6,595 nucleotides of DNA from Verrucomicrobiota bacterium. Its GTDB lineage: Bacteria > Verrucomicrobiota > Verrucomicrobiia > Chthoniobacterales > UBA10450. Positions 6,093 through 6,595 of this stretch are shown in pieces. Within the stretch, counting starts at the first letter, position 1. Each line of letters opens with the position of its first letter. A program made the translations under genes and the position numbers. The DNA lies in NCBI GenBank assembly GCA_003219095.1, contig QHPM01000265.1, positions 1-6,595 of the forward strand. The letters run 5' to 3'. The notes under the pieces were generated by a model. That model was not told the DNA's origin. It saw only the letters and a program-made list of their open reading frames with translations, and made no database searches.

Positions 6093-6111
6093 CATCGGCA
6101 TACTGCCGATG
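6093..6111 (+). terminator. Perfect 8-base-stem hairpin after the second exbD
   Basis: CATCGGCA-TAC-TGCCGATG forms an 8-bp stem with a 3-base loop, 16 bases after the exbD stop. It is not directly followed by a T-run; seven Ts occur at 6149-6155 after a weaker GGGC/GCCC pairing (6128-6131 with 6143-6146). Together these may form a transcription end or attenuation region between the second exbD and the second tonB, or may stabilise the exbD 3' end. It does not fit a classical intrinsic terminator. Confidence 0.3.
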
Positions 6112-6189
6112 ATCCGAGCTGGTTTATGGGCTGGAAGCGCATGCCCCCTTTTTTTCTAAGATTTCTCCGGCTCGCGTGTTTGATCTCAC

Positions 6190-6197
6190 AAGGAGGT
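6190..6197 (+). promoter_or_regulatory. Full-length Shine-Dalgarno of the second tonB
   Basis: AAGGAGGT is a complete complement of the usual 16S rRNA 3' end. It is followed by two consecutive ATG codons at 6198 and 6201. The first is adjacent, too close for normal initiation; the second leaves 3 bases after the motif and is the better start, although still close. No other gene in the window has so strong a site. Confidence 0.65.
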
Positions 6198-6200
6198 ATG

Positions 6201-6595
6201 ATGACAGACGATGCGCTCATATACCGACGGCCATCAAAATGGCCAATCGCGACAGCGGTGGCCGCGGCAGTTCTGATTCACGTCTCTGCCGTTGCAATCG
6301 CATTCCATCAGGAATCCCCGGCAACGCAACCCGTTGCGATGGATCCTGCTATCGGAATCGAGATCGCCGACGATCCGCCAACTCCGCCAGATCCCGATAT
6401 TTCCGTTCCGCCACCCGTACCGGTTCCGGCGTCCGATTTCATTGAACCTCAGGAAACTCCTCGCGTGATCGAAACGCAACGGATCCCCGTTCCCATTCGG
6501 CCGTTCGGGCAAGCACGGCTAGCCGCAGTGGCAAATGCGAAAGCGGTCGTGCTCAGCGCGCCGCGGCCCGATTACCCATACGAAGCGCGCAGCCG
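6201..6595 (+). CDS. tonB: Second TonB family protein, 3' partial
   Basis: The frame runs off the right edge after 131 codons, so the C-terminal domain is cut near its beginning. The layout matches TonB: cytoplasmic tail 1-14, membrane anchor about 15-36 with His27 in VLIHVS, and a Pro/Asp-rich linker about 39-105 (such as DDPPTPPDPD and VPPPVPVP). The start of the C-terminal domain, SAPRPDYPYEARS (119-131), plus the partial Arg codon, matches the first TonB here over 14 residues. Anchor and linker are otherwise diverged, and the linker is shorter. The second of two adjacent ATGs is chosen from the Shine-Dalgarno spacing; the first (6198) would add one Met. It is probably a dedicated partner of the second ExbD or of a different set of outer-membrane transporters; that is inference from the duplication. 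Confidence 0.85.
   Translation, partial: MTDDALIYRRPSKWPIATAVAAAVLIHVSAVAIAFHQESPATQPVAMDPAIGIEIADDPPTPPDPDISVPPPVPVPASDFIEPQETPRVIETQRIPVPIRPFGQARLAAVANAKAVVLSAPRPDYPYEARS

Noticed and set aside
5705..6220. Reverse-strand open frame of 171 codons covering the second exbD
   Set aside because: It is antisense to an ExbD-coding region and has no family features; its length reflects GC-rich codon bias.
1..6595. Mobile element, CRISPR array, tRNA/rRNA or defence island
   Set aside because: No transposase or integrase motifs, regularly spaced repeats or RNA-gene sequence were seen; the coding content is accounted for by the genes listed.

Overview
The window looks like chromosomal DNA from a Gram-negative bacterium, most likely a soil verrucomicrobium of the Spartobacteria/Chthoniobacterales type. 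The grounds are a kinase-type TolB-like/TPR protein, a NAGPA-family secreted protein, an ExbB with a signal peptide and Pro/Ala linker, clustered exbB/exbD/tonB genes, moderately high GC and few Shine-Dalgarno sites. This placement is inference from gene style; there is no rRNA or other phylogenetic marker. All genes are on the + strand, and no intergenic gap exceeds 200 bases.

Left part (1-2430): the C-terminal portion of a membrane-anchored TolB-like/TPR protein is open at the left edge. It overlaps by 14 bases a secreted NAGPA (phosphodiester glycosidase/DUF2233) family protein. That second protein appears to lack the conserved Asp-Gly-Gly segment near its C-terminus through an in-frame deletion.

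Middle (2431-3554): an imperfect inverted repeat (2433-2515) begins 2 bases after the NAGPA stop codon, followed by smaller GC-rich hairpins. One hairpin abuts a -10-like box only 8 bases before the start of a fumarylacetoacetate hydrolase (FAH) family gene, so that gene may be leaderless. The next 192-base gap holds the best promoter candidate in the window, upstream of exbB.

Right part (3555-6595): a TonB energy-transduction cluster in the order exbB, exbD, tonB, a second exbD and a second tonB (cut by the right edge). ExbB and ExbD form the inner-membrane proton channel that drives TonB, which passes energy to outer-membrane TonB-dependent transporters. The second exbD has lost a usable start codon upstream of its proton-carrying Asp codon, although its DNA still encodes Ile-Asp-Ile-Met in frame and its membrane segment shows mostly synonymous change. 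The second tonB is divergent in its linker but keeps a 14-residue block identical to the first. I see no mobile element, CRISPR array, RNA gene or recognisable defence system. The most notable features are the duplicated and partly broken exbD-tonB module, the NAGPA protein missing its active-site segment, and the palindromic repeats around the FAH gene.
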